Below, piece by piece: positions 45,899 to 62,075 of a stretch of DNA of 64,000 nucleotides. The notes below the pieces were generated by a model. The model saw nothing but the letters and a program-made list of their open reading frames with translations, was not told the origin of the DNA and searched no databases. This DNA comes from Lepus europaeus (lineage: Eukaryota > Chordata > Mammalia > Lagomorpha > Leporidae). Each line of letters opens with the position of its first letter. The first letter of the stretch is position 1. The DNA lies in assembly GCF_033115175.1 (NCBI RefSeq), contig NC_084838.1:40961468-41025467 (forward strand), in the 5' to 3' direction. A program made the position numbers and the translations under genes.

Positions 45899-46779
45899 AA
45901 TAGCCATTCCTCCAGGGCCAGGTCCCCAAGGTCCTTAGCCTATCAGGATTAATTCTCTCCAGAAAATGTGGGATTTTTAAAATGCCTCCTGGCAATGCTG
46001 CCTGCCATAGAGACTGGGGTCTGTCCCTCTGGGAGCACAATGAACAAAGCTTGCCCCCTGACCTCCTGGAGATGGGGCTGACACTCTCACAGTTTGGCCA
46101 GCTTAATCTTTTAAAGGGACAGACTCTTCCTAGGGAGGGGACCACCCAGAGCGGGAGAGCAGAGGGCTCAAACCAGCTGGAACTCTCCCTGCTGACTAGA
46201 AGCGGGCAACAGCTTGCCAGGACAACTGCCGCTCAGCCTCTGGGGCCATGTGGAAGGTCCATGTGTCCGGGTTCGCCACCCCAGCCATGGTCAACAGCCC
46301 ACAGCCATAAGGAATGCCCAGCAAGTGTGATCAGGCACACAGGACACACACCATGTGTGGACACAGCCGTGGGCAGAGCTGGCCAGGACATGAAAAGACC
46401 CTTGAACTCTGGCTGGAAGCCAGCAAGTGAGCTCCCTGTGTCCACCTGGGGTGCACGGCTGCCAGCCTCTTGGTCCAGCAGAGCTGAGGCCAGTTCCTTT
46501 CCTTTCTGACAGGTCTTCCCTGCCCGGGGATTGGGGGCGGAGGACACCACGGGGCTCCACGTGAGTGTTTTCTGAGGCCTCTTTTCCTGGAAGCGCCAAT
46601 CTCCCCAACCATGACCCCACCCGGCCTAACCCCCTCCACTGGCGCTCAGGTCCCCCAGACCCTCTCTCAGCCCCGTGGCCCCTCTCTCCTGAGTGCCCTG
46701 CGAAGGCCACCCCACGCTCAAAGCCGCTCGAGCCCCACGCCCCCCACCCTCCCCGCCAGCTCCCCCGGGCTTGATGTGG

Positions 46780-51529
<4,750 letters not shown>

Positions 51530-51765
51530 GTTTGCCGCGCCCCGCCTCCTCCCTGGAGCATCCACTGACTGTACAGGGGCCACTCCCTGGGAGCCGCTGT
51601 CGGGAGCCCTTCCGGACTGCAAGGCTGCCTCTGTCCCCTCACCCCACTGGACAGTCCCTTTAGCAGTTCCCCCGCACCCTGTCCAAATAGGACCTTAGCT
51701 TCGGTGGGACAGGGGGTAGGGCCAGTACGTCCTTTTTCTCTCCCAGCGGAGAGAATTAGCAGCAG

Positions 51766-51830
51766 GTGTGAGTGTGTGTGTGTGCGTGTGCGTGTGCATT
51801 TGCGCACCTGTGCACATGTGTGTGTGGTTT
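51766..51830 (+). repeat. GT-rich repeat in AQP3 3' UTR, block 1
   Basis: An imperfect TG/TGCG tract that on the mRNA gives GU repeats interrupted by C, A and T. Confidence 0.85.
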
Positions 51831-51965
51831 CCCAGGTATTCAGGGTAAGGGACCACATGGAAAAGCTTTGCACTGTGGGGGGAGCCCAGAGGAGGGCAGG
51901 GGTGACAGGTGTATCTGTGAGGGAGGGAGGAGCCGGAGCGCTCCGTTTGGAGGGGGCTCCGGATA

Positions 51966-52013
51966 TGTGTGTTTCTCTGTGTGTGTGCATGTTGTGTGCG
52001 TGTGTGTGTTGTG
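51966..52013 (+). repeat. GT-rich repeat in AQP3 3' UTR, block 2
   Basis: A second imperfect GT tract about 140 bases after the first. Between the two lies an ordinary purine-rich stretch. Confidence 0.85.
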
Positions 52014-52320
52014 TCCTTTCTAAGTGGGGGCTTCTATAAACTTAGGGGAAGACAGGCCGGGAAGAGGGGCCACAGCTCAGCTCAGAGTTCTGACTGTACC
52101 TTGGTAGCAGTGGCGTTTCTGTCCCAATGTAGGTATGAGGATGAAGTCCAGGTCATAAGTTTCATGTTTGCTTTTGTTTTTTGTGTTTTTTTAAAAAAAT
52201 ATATATAGCAGATGTTACAGTTTGAGGGGTGGGGGTTGGGAGGCACTAATCTTCACTCCTTTAATCCTCCACTCAAGAATGTATTCTTTTGCCTTTTATA
52301 TATATATGTATATAAAGAAC

Positions 52321-52326
52321 AATAAA
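52321..52326 (+). terminator. AQP3: AQP3 poly(A) signal AATAAA
   Basis: A canonical AATAAA about 790 bases after the stop codon, followed by a short GT-containing stretch (CCTTTGGTGC). Cleavage is expected near 52338-52345. Confidence 0.85.
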
Positions 52327-52964
52327 ATGAATGCCTAGCACTGCCTTTGGTGCAACTATCTGCCGGTCCCGCTCTTTTTCCAATAGCCAGGTTGCCCAGC
52401 TGCGTGGGCAGGGGTCCTCCACACACCAAGAAGTCAGGGTCCCATCCTGAACACAGTGGTGCCAACTTGCCCCCAAACGTCTGTCCTCTGGGCATCCCCA
52501 GTGCAGTGAACAGCACCTTTTTTCCCCAATCCCTGCACCCACACATGCCCCCAGAAATGCAAATCTGTGCCTTGCATAGGGGGAACTTTCTTGCTGGCAG
52601 AGCTGCCCAAAGGGGAGAAGAGCTGCCTGAGAGGTAGGGAGTTCCCTGTTGCTGGAGACCAATCGAATGGGGACTGCACTGTCCTCTACATCCCACAGCT
52701 GCATGCCTCCATCATCTCCATCCAGATTTTGCCCACAATCCCCACCTCTGGGCTGCCCCCATCAGCCACATAGCAACCAGAGGGTTCGGCTGGGTACACC
52801 AAAGCCCAGGAAGCCCTTTCATTTTCTCCTTAAAAGAGCTTTGCTGGGAGTACTAGGGTAGGTGTCCCTCTCCTAGGCAGGGTTAACCCCATGGGAGGCA
52901 GAGGATCTCTGGGTCTGGCAGTGGCTTTCAGAGGCTAAGCCAGCTCTTGCCCACCTACCCCCCG

Positions 52965-53045
52965 CCTGCCCCTTTGCCAATGAGGAAACCACAGTGCAGA
53001 AAGGGTAGGTGGCAAACGCAGGGTCACACAGCAAGGACTGTGCTT
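52965..53045 (-). repeat. MIR relic
   Basis: CCAATGAGGAAACCACAGTGC, AACGCAGGGTCACACAGCAAG. Confidence 0.65.
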
Positions 53046-53344
53046 GGAGGTGGGGGTGGGAAAAGGCAGTTCCACTTCAGTCCTCTCTGCCCCTTCCTTG
53101 TCCCCCAGCTCCCTAGAGGCATGTTTGGAATGTTGGAGGGACCTGAGCCAGAGGGTGTGTCCCCTCCCCAGGCCCTAGGGGGAGGAAGGGTGAACCTCGG
53201 GAGGGGGAATGCGGCTGCAGAGTTTCATTCCAACTGCCTGGTCCCACCTTGGGAGCTCCTGCCCTGGTGTCCTCCTTATCATGCCCCATGCTCTCTGTCA
53301 TCCCCTTATCTCAAAGCCAGCAATTGACCTTGACCCTGACCCTG

Positions 53345-53440
53345 CAGCCCAGCTTGTGTGACCTTGGGGAGATCCTGTGCTAACCCGAACCTCAGTTTCC
53401 TTACTTATGACTTGGGAGATGACAAGAAAAGGAACAAATA
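53345..53440 (+). repeat. MIR relic
   Basis: TTGTGTGACCTTGGGGAGATC, AACCTCAGTTTCCTTACTTA. Confidence 0.65.
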
Positions 53441-55584
53441 GGAGACGAGCCATGAGAAGGGCTTAACCCAGGGGCCAGTGCACGTGAATACCCAACATAT
53501 GTCACCTGGAGCTCTCCCTGCAGAACCACAGGCAGGGCTGGGGAGGGCAGGTGGGGAGTGGAGGGAGGAGGGAAGCCAAGGATGGTTTTTAAAAGGTCAC
53601 AGAATTCAGTGTCCTCTTCCACCCTGGATGCTTTCCTCAGGTTCTGAATTTCCTGAGAGTGGTGGTGATAGCTTGCCGTGCCCTGATTCCAGAAAGCTCT
53701 TGGGGGACAGAGGAGAGCCCCAAGGGTTCTACACACACAGGTTCACGGCCTGGGAGAACACAGTGGCTGAAGGATCAGACCCTGTGGGACAGGGTGAGGC
53801 GTGACTGGGACCAGGAGCACTAGGTCAGGGCTGGGGTTGCGGGGACAGGAGCCCGCTGCCGCTGGGACACCTCTCCAGGGGCCAGGAGGGAAGCTCCCCC
53901 ACCAGCCCTCCAGCCCTCCAGGATGTGCCCTCCATCACCATTCTGGCTCTTAGCGAGTTCTAGAAAGAAAGTCTTGTTTCCCTCATGCCAAGCCAGCCGT
54001 TTCCACGTCCGAGTGGACATGGAGGGAACACCGTGCTGTGGAGGGGGAGCCCCATCCCGCACCTCCCCATGGCCTTCCTCCTACACCCAGCCCTCCCCAC
54101 CACCCACTCTGGAGGAGCCTGCGTTTCCTTAATGCTCTGACCTGCTTGGACTGAAATCAGCCTCCCTGACACGTGAACTTGGCTCCTGCTTCTTTGTGTG
54201 TCTGCCTTCGCGCACGTGCGCGTGTGTGTGCATGCAACAGGCCTGGGCGTCTGCCCATGCAAGTGTGCGTTTCTGTGATCTGGGTGGACCTCCACGTGTC
54301 TGATCGCATCTGTGCGGGTCTGAGCCCCTGGCTGACCACGTGTCTGTCTTTTCCCCGCCTCCATCACTGCCTAGCTCGCTGTGTCTGGGTAACTTCTTTG
54401 TACACGCATAAGCGAAGGCCCTGTGTGTCCACAGCCGAATCTGTGGGTGCCAGCCAGCCTGGCCCCGCTCGGCTCACCCCAGGGCAAGCCTCCTCCTTAA
54501 TTCCTGGTAATGAGCCTCCCTCCTTACAGTTTCTCCTTGATTGGTTTTTTCCCCGAAAAGCTGGGTGGGGCACCCTTAGGTTTGGGGAAACATGGGTGGG
54601 GTGGAGTTGGGTGGGGTGGGAAGGGGAGAAGAGGGATTACTCCACCCAGTACAGAGACCCTAGAGGCCAAAGACAGCCCTGGTCCCCCTAGGAAGAGTGC
54701 GGAAGGTGCTGGCCTGAGAGGGGCCCTCACCTCCTTGTCGGAAAAAAGGGAGCCCTGAGTTTGGGCCTAGGGAATCAAGAGCATGTCGCCCAGTCCTGGG
54801 GCCCTCGTTGAGACTGAACGGGTCTTGCCAATTGAATGCCTCGGAGTGCTCAGAGGGCAGGGGAGTGGGCATGGCTGCTCAGTCGCTGGGGGTGGACTGC
54901 TCGGGGCTCAGGGAGGGTGTTCACGCCTGGGGCTTGGGCCTTTGGCTTATCTGAGATTAGGGAGTGGAGGCAGTGGGAATGAAGACGTCCACTCCTCTCT
55001 AGGACACGTTGGCTGTGCCGGGTTCCAAGAGGAACTCCCTCCCCTTTGTGTAGTGGAGACCCAGCTGGGATGGTGGTGCCTCGGAGTTGGGCCAAAGCCA
55101 GTTTTCCCAGCCCCTGGTAGAGACAGCACTTTGCACATCTCAGGGAGCAGGGCATTCTGACACCTGCATTCCGATCCAGCGCTTCCCAGCCCTGGGGCCT
55201 CCAGCAGGTGGAAGTCTCCATTTGTCCCCCCCCCCACTCCCAATTCCAATCTCCAAGTTGCCCTATGCCCCAGGAGGCTGTGTTGCCTGGGCCCTCTTGC
55301 TGTCTGGCTTCCAGCTGGGCTTGGCAAGAGGGCAGCCGAGGGAGGGCATCGGAGGGCAGGGTGTCTGTGCCATTTCCAGGGCTCCAGCTTGTACTCAAGG
55401 CATAGCACGGCTCTCCTCTCGCCTCTTCTGGCTGAGAGGTAACAGCTGGCTGCTGCTAGTCCTCAGGCCAGCCCCTGGCTGGTTTCCTTGACCCTGTAAC
55501 CTCCTCTGGAATTAGTGCCCCCCTAAACTCTTTGCACCGACACCCCCAGGGACACTGCCGTCTCCTACTGGCTCCCTGGCCGAT

Positions 55585-55720
55585 TTCTCTTCTTTGTGCC
55601 TTCATTTCTTCATCTGTGAAATGGGAAACTGTCTACACCACCAGGTTATACGAGGTGAGGATTACATGAGTCAACAATTGTATTAGAACCAGGCCAGATG
55701 TAGGAGTAAGTGCTTGAGAG
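55585..55720 (+). repeat. MIR relic
   Basis: TTCATTTCTTCATCTGTGAAA, GAGGTGAGGATTACATGAG, AACCAGGCCAGATGTAGGAG. Confidence 0.65.
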
Positions 55721-55728
55721 GTGGAGGC

Positions 55729-55762
55729 GATGAAGAAGAAGAAGAAGATGATGATGATGAAG
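55729..55762. repeat. GAA/GAT triplet run
   Basis: Four to five GAA units followed by GAT units. It encodes Glu/Asp in one frame, but no gene context exists. Confidence 0.85.
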
Positions 55763-57059
55763 TCGCCTCCTTGGGAACTCCCTCTGGACTGAGGGAAAGT
55801 GAAGCTGGGCTTGGGAGTGGGACACTGATTCCCCAAGACATCTCTAGCTCCAGGAGCTTGGAGCTGCTGTGGGGCCCTAGCCAGCGTGGTGGTCTAACCT
55901 CGCCCCTCCATCTCCAGTGGAGTCAGCTTGCCCTGGGAAGCCTGGCTCAGGGGAGATGGCAGGTGGGCAAAGTCCCTCTCCCACTCTAACTCTCCTCTGG
56001 AAAACTCGGACTCCCTGGAGAGGGAGCGCTGGGTACCCAATTGCCTTGTGGGGTTCTGGGGATCCGGTAGAGATGGTGGTGATGAGTGAGGGGTTTGGAG
56101 CTTAGTGGAAAAGAAGTCAACCCCAGGAGGTTGAGGGCCCCCCAGCCACCACCGCTCCTTGTTTTACTCATCCCACTTCACAGCCTCCTGTCAGGAAGTC
56201 CCCTCTAAGCTCTGACTGCCTCCTGGCTTAACTCAAGAACAGGACAGAAACCAGCACAATTCCTGGGGCTCTGGGGACTTCTCCCAGCTCCCACCAACAC
56301 CCTAGGAGGTGCAGCAGCTCTGGGAGCAGTTGCCAAGGCACAGGAGCGCCAGGGCCCAGGCGAGGCTGACGGGGTGGAGGGGTGGGGGGTGGGGGTTGAG
56401 AATGGACTCACGTGATCCCTCTGGAGGACACCTCACCCTCTAGGGCTTGGTTAGGGTGAGGAATGACGTGGTGCCAAGAGGGGATGGGTGGCAACTTTTC
56501 TGTCCCTGGGGATAAAGCCTAACCCAGCCCCAGTTGACTGTCGGATTCCAGGAAGTCATCTGGGGACATTCTCCCCACCTCAAACGGCTTTTGGAAGTTC
56601 CTAGGAGGAGCCCCGCTGTGCTCGTGCCAGGAGACCCCTCTGCTCAGAGCTCCCCTAGCTATGGAGGCCAGAGAAGGAAAAGGAGGAATCTGGGAGCCCT
56701 GGTGGTCCAGGGTCCAGGGCTCCTTTCTGTAGAGATCCCACCCCCCGACACCGGAACACCTGCTACTTCTCATCCTTTGCTCTCCATGAGGTCACTGCCA
56801 GGGTGGGGCTGGAAATGACTGAGGGAGGGCAGGCGGTGGCCTAGGCTGAGTGGGGAAGCAGGCTCCAGGCGGGCTCTGGCCTGAGCAGGCTCCAGCCAGG
56901 GATCCCTAGCTCCGCTTAGGGAGTGGGGAGCAGAGAGTGACCCTGGCCTGCAGACAAAGTCATCCTGTTATCGGATTAAGGGTTTACAGTTCTGAGCCGC
57001 CCACAGCCCTCGCAGGTGCGTGTGTGCCTGTGTACACGTGCGGGTGAGTGTGTTGAGGC

Positions 57060-57302
57060 TGATGAAGGATGAGAGGTGTGCACCTGCTCACACAAGCACA
57101 TTTGTACCCCACTCTCTCACGGCCACCCCCAGCACACTCATCCCACACACCTGTGTACAATCATGCACACTCACACCCTGACGTGCACTCACTCATCATA
57201 CCCTCAGAAGCTGGAACACACAGGCACCCACATTCTCAGGCTTCCACACCCACCCACACATCCTCTCCTTACACACAATACTCTTTTTTTTTTTTTTTTT
57301 TT
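57060..57302. repeat. CA/CAC-rich stretch ending in a 19-base T run
   Basis: Irregular CACA-rich DNA (57070-57283), then T residues 57284-57302. Confidence 0.75.
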
Positions 57303-57525
57303 GTCCTAATGGTATTAGGTACTGTGTTTGTTAGGTTCAGTGTTACCCACACACTCTTACAGTCACACACATTTTGGCCCATGTGGACACTCCAAAAGAC
57401 ACCCACACCCCTATTTGCTGGGGCAAGAAGCCATCTGTGCACTGATTCTGACTTGCTTGAAGTGTGTGTGTGTGTGTTGGGCAGGGGCTGTGATTGTGAC
57501 TGGCACTATGATTGTGGCTGGCACT

Positions 57526-58210
57526 ATGGCCCGTGGGTTAAACTGTGACTTGCAATGCAGACATCTCGTATTGGAGTACCAGTACCAGTTCAAGTCCTGG
57601 CTGCTCTGCTTCCAATCCAGCTCTCTTTTTTTCTTTTTTCTTTCTTTCTTTTCTTTTTTTTTTTTTTTTTTTTTTTTGACAGGCAGAGTAGATAGTGAGA
57701 GAGAGACAGAGAGAAAGGTCTTCCTTTTTGCCGTTGGTTCACCCTCCAATGGCCACTGCGGCCAGCACATCTCGCTGATCCGAAGCCAGGAGCCAGGTGC
57801 TTCTCCTGGTCTCCCATGCGGGTGCAGGGCCCAAGGACTTGGGCCATCCTCTACTGCCTTCCCAGGCCACAGCAGAGAGCTGGCCTGCAAGAGGGGCAAC
57901 TGGGATAGAATCTGGCGCCCCAACCGGGACTAGAACCCGGTGTGTCGGCGCCGCAAGGCGGAGGATTAGCCTGTTAAGCCACGGCGCCATCCCCAATCCA
58001 GCTCTCTTAATGAGCCTGGGAAACTAGCAGAGGATGGTGCAAGCACTTGGACCCCTGCCACCCACACAGAGGACCCTGATGGAATGCCAGGCTCCTGGCT
58101 TTGGCCTGATCCAGTCCTGGCCATTGTGGTCATTTGGAGAGTGAACCAGTGAATGGAAGATCTCCTTCTTTGTCTCTCCTTCTCTCTCTCTGTCATTCTG
58201 CCCTTCAAGT
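57526..58210 (+). repeat. Older C-repeat split by a nested younger one
   Basis: Outer parts 57526-57627 and 58009-58210 (resumes TTAATGAGCCTGGGAAACTAGC). Confidence 0.85.
57628..57992 (-). repeat. Nested younger C-repeat with 16-bp target duplication
   Basis: Flanked by CCAATCCAGCTCTCTT at 57612-57627 and 57993-58008. Long impure T/C tail. Confidence 0.95.
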
Positions 58211-58215
58211 AATTA

Positions 58216-58246
58216 AGATTTATTTATTTACTTGAACATCAGAATT

Positions 58247-58280
<34 letters not shown>

Positions 58281-58545
58281 GTCTTCCATCTGATGGTTCG
58301 CTCCCCAATTGGCCACAAAGGCTGGAGCTGCTCTGATCCGAAGCCAGGAGCCAGGAGCCAGGAGCTTCTTCCAGGTCTCCCACGCGGGTGCAGGGACCCA
58401 AGGACTTGGGCCATCTTCTATTGCTTTCTCAGGCCACAGCAGAGAGCTGGATCAGAAGTGGAGCAGCCGGCACTAGGAACCAGCGCCCATATGGGATGCC
58501 AGCGCTTCAGGCTAGGGTGTTAACCCAATGAGCCACAGCGCCAGC

Positions 58546-58548
<3 letters not shown>
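58216..58548 (-). repeat. C-repeat SINE, older type
   Basis: Reverse element from TTAAGATTTATTTATTTACTTG to CACAGCGCCAGCCCC, tail-to-tail with the previous old element and followed by a TA run. Confidence 0.92.

Positions 58549-58591
<43 letters not shown>
58549..58591. repeat. (TA)21 microsatellite
   Basis: Pure TA repeat starting exactly at the head end of the preceding SINE. Confidence 0.95.
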
Positions 58592-58594
<3 letters not shown>

Positions 58595-58754
58595 TGTATG
58601 TGGAGGGGATGGAGTAAGGGCAGAGGAGTGGGTTGGGAAGTCTTTGGGGTTTGAGATTCCAATCCAGATTTTTCAGAGCAAGGGGTCAGGAAGCAGATTT
58701 GAAGACCCTGAGAGTCCCAGTGCCTGAGCAGGGCACGCAGTAGCTGTTGGCAAA

Positions 58755-58925
58755 GACTTGCTGAGTAAGTGCACAGCAGAACTGACTCAGTCTCCCACTT
58801 CCCCGCTGGCAGAGCCGCCTGTCTGTGGCACAAAGGTGTAGGGACCCAGGTAGCCGGAGAGTCAGGGCCATCTCACCCTGTGACGTCAGCTGTTCCGCAG
58901 GGGGGGAGGCTGAGTCGCCAACACT
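58755..58925. promoter_or_regulatory. Cluster of AP-1/CRE/MARE-like sites, candidate distal enhancer
   Basis: Within 165 bases of non-repeat DNA lie TGCTGAGTAA (58759), TGACTCA (58783), a perfect TGACGTCA (58881) and GCTGAGTCGCC (58909). No promoter or gene starts here. Function is inferred from motif density only. Confidence 0.4.
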
Positions 58926-60581
58926 AGTGACTTGCACGGAGCCCGGGGCCCGGGGCCCTATCTCAAGGGTACATCTTCTAAGCCCAAGGACATGTGACTG
59001 AAGAAGAAGGCTCTGCCAACCTGGCCTCGCTAGGACCATGCTCAGGGCTGTCCCAGCCTAGGGCAAGAGATCAGGGCGCCTGCAAAGAACAGAAGGAGTT
59101 CAGTGTCTGGGGGTGAACAGAAAGTGGCTGTGCTTGGGACTTGGACCCCAGCCAGGAGAAAAAAGCTGGACCCCTTGAAGTCTGCAGGATCAAGGGGACC
59201 ACCCAGCAGAAAGGCTCCCAGAAGGGTCTCCTATGTAAAATAGGACCTCCAGGTCTTTCTGCCAGAGGGCATGGGCTTACTTCATGTCTTTGTTTATTAT
59301 TTTTATCAACTATTTACTGGGCCTGAGAATCTTTCCTCTGCCAGGCTGTGGCTGGCACCCCGATTACTCTGATGAGCCAGATTTATACAACCGTATCAGG
59401 TAGGAAGCATCCGGATGCAAATAACAGAGCAATGACCGAATGTGAAGTGGGCAAAACAAAATGGCAATGAGAACACGCAAGTGAGAAATGTATACAAAAA
59501 CTTCAGGTGAGGCCTAATCCAGCGGCCACCTCCTCTTTGTCTCTTTTCTCCTTCTTCCATGCTGTCTGCCTCGTCCTACAGCTGGAGCTCCTTGTGTTTT
59601 CAAGAGACAGTAGCAGAAGCTCTCAGGCCACAAGGCTCCTTGCTAAGCCCCAGCAGGGAAGAGGCAGCATCTTTGCCATAGCTGTTCCAGCAAACCCTGC
59701 GATCCCCTCTGATTGACTCAGCGTAACCACCGCCATGCTTGCGCTTTCTGGGTTAGCCTGAGACCCACACCCCACCTCTGGCCCCAAGAGACAGATCAGC
59801 TCCCTCTGAACAAAACGAATTCCCAAATAGAAACCGAGGATGCTTAAGAAAAGGGAAACAGGGCCTCGCACATGGTTCCTGCCTTTGGAGAACTCCTTAG
59901 TGGAGGAGGCTACAGACACAATCAAAGGAAATTAGACACTGGGATTTTTTGTTCCCCAAAACAAAACATTCACAGATGCTTGGCTGCTCAATTTTCAGGG
60001 CCCAGTACAGAAAGAAAATGCAGGGCTACTTGATCAAACACTTGTGTAGCATGTCGAAGTGACAGCACTAAACCCAGTGTGGGACCCTTCTCAGGACCAG
60101 GCAGCCTTCCCATGCAGCTGACCCTGCACCTCTAGGTGGCGACGTGAAGGATGAGAAGCAGTTAGCCTGTGGGGTGCTCCAGGGAGAGGTAAGGAGATCA
60201 GGGTGCCCTGGAACAGCTGGAAGGGGTCCGGCGTTCCTGGAGTCAGGGAGCCGATGAGACTGCAGAGCCAGGTGGGACCATGTCAGGCAGGATCCTGGCC
60301 AGGGAGGTTCTGAGAAACCAAAGCCTCCTACTGCTCTTGCTTAGTGCCCCTGTGACCCATCCATCACTGTCCATTAACGAGCTAGGGAGGCGGGATGGCG
60401 TGAGCCGGAGGCTACACTCCAACTCGGACAGAATGCAGAAGAGCACAGTAGGCAAGCAGCCACAGGTGGCTCTGAGAGCCAGAGCAAGACCCACCGCCAC
60501 TCGTGGCCTCAGTTTCCCCCTCAAGGCCATTGCCTGAGATGATTTGAGCCTCTATTTCCTCTCCAGCACTAGTGTTCTCCA

Positions 60582-60937
60582 ACTTTTTTTTTTTTAAGAT
60601 GTATGTATTTATTTGAAAGGTGGAGTTACAGATAGAGAGAAACAGAAAGAGCCAGAGAGAGAGAGAGAGAGAAAGGGGGAGAGAGAAAGAGAGAGAGAGA
60701 GAGAGAGATCTTCCATCTGGGGCTGGGCCAGACTGAAGCCAGCAGCCTGGAAACCATCTGGGTTTCTCATGTGGATGCAGGGGCCCAAGGTCATTGGACC
60801 ATCTTCCTTTGCTTTTCCAGGAACATTAGCAGGGAGCTGGATTGGAAGCGGAGCACTGAAATGGTGCCCACATGGGTCGCCAGCACAGCAGATGGCAGCT
60901 TAGCCCACTGCGTCACAAGGCTGCCCCCCCCCCCCCC
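60582..60937 (-). repeat. C-repeat SINE, older type, ending in a C run
   Basis: Reverse element with a large GA expansion (60653-60707). Its head ends in fourteen C residues (60924-60937). Confidence 0.9.
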
Positions 60938-61141
60938 AATTCTTTTCTAGGGTCCAACAGCCTTAGATTAAGATGAGACAGAGCAGGAGTCATGGCAGAG
61001 GGCACGGTGTGGATCAAGAAACAATGATGTGGCTGGAATGGGGAGTTGCTGCAGGCCAACCCAGGAAGCTGGAAGGCAACAGCAGTGGGAAGGACTTGGC
61101 CTTGAGGACTTGGAATGCCAAGTTGTGAGAATTAAAAGTTA

Positions 61142-61812
61142 GAGGGGATGGCCATTGACACGGTGTTTGGAGTGCCCATCCCTTATTGGAGTGCTTGAAT
61201 CTGAATCTTAGCTTGCTTCTGATTCCAGCTTCCTGATAACGCACACCCTGGGGGGGGGGGCAGCAGGTAATGGCTCACATACCTGGGTACTTGACACCCA
61301 CATGGGAGACCTGGATTGAGTTCAGAGTTCTGGCTTTGACCTGGCCCCACCTGGCTATTTTATTTTTTTATTTTTGACAGGCAGAGTGGACAGAGACAGA
61401 GAGAGATAGAGAGAAAGGTCTTCCTTTTGCCGTTGGTTCACCTTCCAATGGCCGCCGCGGCCAGCGCACTGCTGCCGGTGCACCATGCTGATCCGAAGGC
61501 AGGAGCCAGCTGCTTCTCCTGGTCTCCCATGGGGTGCAGGGCTCAAGCACTTGGGCCATCCTCCACTGCCTTCCTGGGCCATAGCAGAGAGCTGGCCTGG
61601 AAGAGGGGCAACCAGGAAAGAATCCGGCACCCTGACCGGGACTAGAACCCAGGGTCCCGGCGCTGCTAGGTGGAGAATTAGCCTATTGAGCCGTGGTGCC
61701 GGCCCCCACCTGGCTATTATAGGCATTTGGGGAATGAACCAGCAGTTGGAAAATTTGTCTCTGTCTCTGTCTCTCCCTCTCTTCCTCTTCACCTTTCATA
61801 TAAATAAATTAA
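61142..61812 (+). repeat. Older C-repeat split by a nested younger one
   Basis: Outer parts 61142-61359 and 61705-61812 (tail CACCTTTCATATAAATAAATTAAT). Confidence 0.85.
61360..61704 (-). repeat. Nested younger C-repeat with ~14-bp target duplication
   Basis: Flanked by CCCACCTGGCTATT at about 61346-61359 and 61705-61718. Confidence 0.94.
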
Positions 61813-61849
61813 TAAAAATTAAGGAGAAAACAATTAGAAGACTTCGGCA

Positions 61850-62075
61850 TGAGTGTTTGGTACAGCAGTTAAGACACTGCTTGGGACACCCACATCCCAT
61901 CTACATCCCCTACTGAAGTGCTGGGATTTGAGTCCTGGCTCGGTTTCTGATTCTAGATTCTTGTTCATGTGCACCCGGGGAGGTAAGCAGGTGATGGCTG
62001 AAGTAGTTGTGTCTCACACAGGAGATGGAGTCCCCAGCTCCTGGCTTTGCTACTGTGGTCATTTGGGGACGGGCC
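61850..62075 (+). repeat. C-repeat SINE, old, 3' part lost
   Basis: GGCATGAGTGTTTGGTACAGC head, TTGAGTCCTGGCTCGG, and fades after GTGGTCATTTGGGG. Confidence 0.78.

Larger units (their letters stand above)
51530..52345 (+). other. AQP3: AQP3 3' UTR
   Basis: About 0.8 kb follows the AQP3 stop. It holds two GT-repeat blocks (51766-51830 and 51966-52013) and an AT-rich end with short TATA runs shortly before the poly(A) signal. Confidence 0.85.

Noticed and set aside
43882-46509. Possible unannotated gene between NOL6 and AQP3
   Set aside because: Several 90-190-codon frames overlap on both strands without codon bias, conserved motifs or plausible exon junctions.
55714-55989. Short acidic open frame containing Glu/Asp runs
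   Set aside because: It is driven by a GAA/GAT triplet repeat next to a MIR relic; no other coding signs.
52700-57500. AQP7 or another aquaporin paralogue
   Set aside because: No NPA-containing exon or aquaporin text was found on either strand after AQP3.
58549-58591. TATA box
   Set aside because: It is a (TA)21 microsatellite beside a SINE, with no promoter context.
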